From JBMFLE01 sp049971355 (GTDB lineage: Bacteria; Patescibacteriota; Patescibacteriia; UBA2591; UBA4787), in the NCBI GenBank assembly GCA_049971355.1, contig JBMFLE010000017.1, positions 1-15,021 on the forward strand: a stretch of 15,021 nucleotides of DNA, given 5' to 3'. How positions within the stretch are numbered: the first letter of the stretch is position 1; every line of letters begins with the position of its first letter. Under the pieces are notes generated by a model that was given only the letters and a program-made list of their open reading frames with translations, made no database searches and had not been told where the DNA came from. This document shows, piece after piece, positions 13,486 through 15,021 of this stretch. The position numbers were made by a program, and so were the translations under genes.

Positions 13486-14241
13486 AAATCTTTTTGCAAT
13501 TTCCTCTCTCATCAGCGCTCGTGCTTTAGCTGAATAACCATGGCTATCGTAAATTTTAAGTGCCTTTTGATAGAACTTCTGACTTTCATCTTTCCTGTCT
13601 TCTTCGTAGGCAATTCTTGCTAATTCACGATAGCAATCACCTTGTTCATTAGCAAATTTGGTAGATAAAGCTAATTTTAAAGCCAGCTCAATTTCTTTTT
13701 TTGCCTTGGAGATATCACCCTGGACATGGAATAGTCTACCAATTTCAAGGTGACAATTAATTTTGAGTCGTTTTTCTTTGGTTGTTTGGAGAGCCTCGTC
13801 AAATAATCGCTTTGATTCATCGAACCTATTCATTCCTTTATAGGGTGTTCCGAGATTAATCAGGAGTTTAACAACACCTTCTTTATCGCCCAATTTTCTT
13901 TTGATCTCAATTGCTTGTTGGTAGCATTCCAATGCTTTTTCGAAATTGTGTCTTTCCTGGTGATAAATACCCAGAACACCGAGGCATCCAGCTTTTTCTA
14001 ACTCATAATTATTCTGCTTTGCTATTTCTAAGGCAGAATTTACGTCCGACAAAAATTGTTCTACATCACCCTTGAGATAGTAGACAAAACCTCGCCGTCT
14101 CAGAATATCACAATATCCAGCTGAAGTTTTATCTTTAATTCGTTCAAGAGCTTTGTTGGCTACTTTAATAGTTTTATCTAATCTACCTTGGTGCTGATAG
14201 AGTGTTATCAACCATTGCCAAACTTTAACTAAAATTGTCAT
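13483..14241 (-). CDS. TPR-repeat protein of unknown role
   Basis: The 252 residues are nearly all tetratricopeptide repeats: about six 34-40 residue helix pairs, at residues 5-37, 42-76, 82-117, 121-157, 160-194 and 198-235. The third is typical (LGVLGIYHQERHNFEKALECYQQAIEI). TPR arrays act as protein-binding scaffolds; no enzymatic or DNA-binding domain is attached. No signal peptide or transmembrane helix is seen, so it is cytoplasmic. AGGAGG lies five bases before the ATG, one of only two full Shine-Dalgarno sites in the window. The start codon overlaps the stop of a 38-residue ORF in the order ATGA, so the two are translationally coupled. Its partner cannot be inferred from neighbours. 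Confidence 0.85.
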   Translation of the reverse strand: MTILVKVWQWLITLYQHQGRLDKTIKVANKALERIKDKTSAGYCDILRRRGFVYYLKGDVEQFLSDVNSALEIAKQNNYELEKAGCLGVLGIYHQERHNFEKALECYQQAIEIKRKLGDKEGVVKLLINLGTPYKGMNRFDESKRLFDEALQTTKEKRLKINCHLEIGRLFHVQGDISKAKKEIELALKLALSTKFANEQGDCYRELARIAYEEDRKDESQKFYQKALKIYDSHGYSAKARALMREEIAKRF

Positions 14242-14354
14242 GTTTTCCTCCTTTTTGCTTGTTGTTCAAGCTTTTGTAAAAGTGCTAGTGATTTGTCAAC
14301 TTCACCCTTTTGGTAAAGTTGCTCTATTTTTTTAAATTCGTTTTTGTAATCCAT
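14238..14354 (-). CDS. Small 38-residue ORF coupled to the TPR gene
   Basis: The ATG at 14354 (minus strand) starts MDYKNEFKKIEQLYQKGEV, then DKSLALLQKLEQQAKRRKT, and a TGA overlapping the TPR start codon. The sequence looks like a single TPR helix pair, so it may be a leader piece of the same protein or its own small partner. The Shine-Dalgarno site of the TPR gene is in its last codons. A promoter lies just upstream, with the -10 box six bases before the ATG. In the TPR frame a stop precedes this region, which argues against a simple start choice upstream. An old frameshift remains possible. Confidence 0.6.
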   Translation of the reverse strand: MDYKNEFKKIEQLYQKGEVDKSLALLQKLEQQAKRRKT

Positions 14355-14360
14355 AAGTTT

Positions 14361-14388
14361 ATTTTAATTAGATTTATTAAAAAGTCAA
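14361..14388 (-). promoter_or_regulatory. Promoter of the TPR operon, leaderless geometry
   Basis: On the minus strand, TTGACT (14388-14383), a 16-base spacer and TAAAAT (14366-14361). The -10 box ends six bases before the ATG at 14354, so the mRNA would begin at or beside the start codon. The 38-residue frame has no Shine-Dalgarno site, while the TPR gene behind it has a full one. Confidence 0.6.
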
Positions 14389-14436
14389 TACCTACACTCA
14401 TCTATCTTATCTTTCATTTTACGCCCCCTAATCAGG

Positions 14437-14466
14437 AGTCAAGGAATTCTTCCTTGGCTTTTATAT
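14437..14466 (+). terminator. Orphan terminator-like hairpin
   Basis: AGTCAAGGAA (14437-14446) pairs with TTCCTTGGCT (14450-14459), one G-T pair, loop TTC, followed by TTTATATT. No plus-strand gene precedes it, so it may belong to a lost gene. Confidence 0.45.
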
Positions 14467-14552
14467 TATACTTATATCACCACTCCAAAATTGCCAAGCC
14501 TCTGACCTCGATTGTTATTCACAAGTGATAATGTCATTGACGACTTACTATC

Positions 14553-14674
14553 GTGACAGTTACCGAAAACAGGTCCCAGATAATAAAAAGATGTCCGTCA
14601 AATAGAGCGGTCGCATTAAACAGCGGACAAGGACTATTTTCAATAATTGGTGACAGTCATCCAAACAGGTCCCA
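14553..14674. repeat. Two direct copies of a GTGACAGT...ACAGGTCCCA repeat
   Basis: Copy A is 14553-14578 and copy B is 14650-14674. Both begin GTGACAGT and end AAACAGGTCCCA, differing only in the centre (TACCGA against CATCC). Between them, TGTCCG (14591-14596) and CGGACA (14622-14627) are inverted. The stretch has no gene. The pattern resembles scattered REP-type repeats moved by Y1-type transposases, but none is encoded here. Confidence 0.6.
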
Positions 14675-14703
14675 AAGTTACTTTCCTTAAATTTTTGTTG
14701 TGT

Positions 14704-14815
14704 TATAATATAATCAGTTTTGAGTTACCAATTGTCCGGGTAGCGATTTTTGAAAATCGGCCGCCGATTTTAAAGAGGCCCTCTAAAAGTCAATATTTAA
14801 GCACTATATAGAGGG
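14704..14815 (+). other. Possible structured transcript with competing hairpins
   Basis: Two overlapping TATAAT boxes (14704-14709, 14709-14714) lack a clear -35. Downstream, CGATTTT (14744-14750) can pair with AAAATCG, and the same AAAATCGG (14753-14760) can instead pair with CCGATTTT (14764-14771). CCCTCTA (14779-14785) pairs with TAGAGGG (14809-14815). No ORF follows these directly. Confidence 0.3.
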
Positions 14816-14820
14816 TTTAA

Positions 14821-14901
14821 TTCGGAGGGACTGTCCCCATATGGAATGGCCACGCCATTGAAAATGCTCAAGAATTACAAAGATTGGTTCTTAAATACTA
14901 A
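14821..14901 (+). pseudogene. Possible 3' remnant of a gene
   Basis: The frame open from 14821 ends with NGHAIENAQELQRLVLKY and TAA at 14899-14901, the look of a helical protein tail in this genome's codon style. Upstream it runs only into the palindrome GGGACTGTCCC (14827-14837) and a stop at 14818. A terminator-like hairpin follows. I recognise no family and the call could be chance. Confidence 0.25.
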
Positions 14902-14930
14902 GCCTTGTCTTAGGTCAGTATTTATGTTAT
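14893..14930 (+). terminator. Hairpin after the possible gene remnant
   Basis: CTAAG (14898-14902) pairs with CTTAG (14909-14913) and outer AAATA (14893-14897) with TATTT (14919-14923). TATGTTATATT follows. The stem is short and interrupted. Confidence 0.35.
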
Positions 14931-14965
14931 ATTGAAAATACTAACTAAATTATATTTATAATTTT

Positions 14966-15014
14966 TAGAGTTCCGACCTCCCTAAATTCGGGAAGTTAAG
15001 AGGTTGGAACTCTA
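14966..15014. repeat. Long palindrome at the right edge
   Basis: The arms 14966-14980 (TAGAGTTCCGACCTC) and 15000-15014 (GAGGTTGGAACTCTA) form 15 base pairs with a single G-T pair. A CC/GG core can close inside. A TATAAT (14957-14962) with TTGAAA (14932-14937) lies just before it, at a poor 19-base spacing. It could be a dispersed palindrome or the leader of the next gene beyond the window. Confidence 0.6.
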
Positions 15015-15021
15015 TAATTAG

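Noticed and set aside
14310..14528. Plus-strand 72-residue frame
   Set aside because: It overlaps the coupled ORF and the TPR promoter on the other strand, is rich in random hydrophobic residues, and has no ribosome binding site.
14553..14674. CRISPR array
   Set aside because: Only two repeat copies are seen, they differ in the centre, and the spacing is about 70 bases. No cas gene is present.

Overview
The window reads as a stretch of bacterial chromosome from an AT-rich genome with the standard stop codons (TGA ends ileS, recO and other frames). The AT-rich codon use, scarcity of Shine-Dalgarno sequences, type-II isoleucyl-tRNA synthetase, short proteins and many intergenic palindromes fit a Candidate Phyla Radiation (Patescibacteria, perhaps Parcubacteria-like) bacterium. 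This placement is inference from gene content; no rRNA is present to prove it.

Positions 1-2200 are an accessory, decaying zone. A GerMN-domain protein runs in from the left edge. It is followed by gene-poor DNA, a NYN-nuclease gene broken by an in-frame TAG and cut short at its 3' end beside a palindrome, and a YunG-like gene fragment interrupted by a 143 bp element with inverted ends. A strong hairpin terminator and a possible small structured RNA follow.

Positions 2200-12240 are the housekeeping core, all on the plus strand: ileS-recO (ATGA overlap), tgt, two separate PIN-domain ribonuclease genes each with its own promoter, then glyS, a D-Ala-D-Ala carboxypeptidase-like enzyme, a small membrane exporter family protein, tpiA and a 91-residue single-pass membrane protein. 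Most themes are translation (tRNA charging and tRNA modification), with DNA repair, cell wall, glycolysis and possibly RNA decay.

Positions 12230-13340 hold a tRNA and ribosomal protein cluster: tRNA-Thr(GGT), tRNA-Tyr(GTA), a truncated four-helix-bundle gene, tRNA-Thr(TGT), rpmG (51 residues) and tRNA-Trp(CCA). This resembles the classical Thr-Tyr-Thr-tuf / rpmG-Trp-secE-nusG region, without tuf, secE or nusG. The tRNA-Tyr has an unusual elbow (no G18, and G at position 55). Repeated hairpins sit between the tRNA genes.

Positions 13340-15021 contain a candidate small RNA with its own promoter and a terminal hairpin. A convergent minus-strand pair follows, a 38-residue ORF overlapping a TPR protein, with a promoter placed for a leaderless start. 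The last 650 bases have no intact gene. They hold repeat copies, mutually exclusive hairpins, a possible gene remnant and a long palindrome at the right edge.
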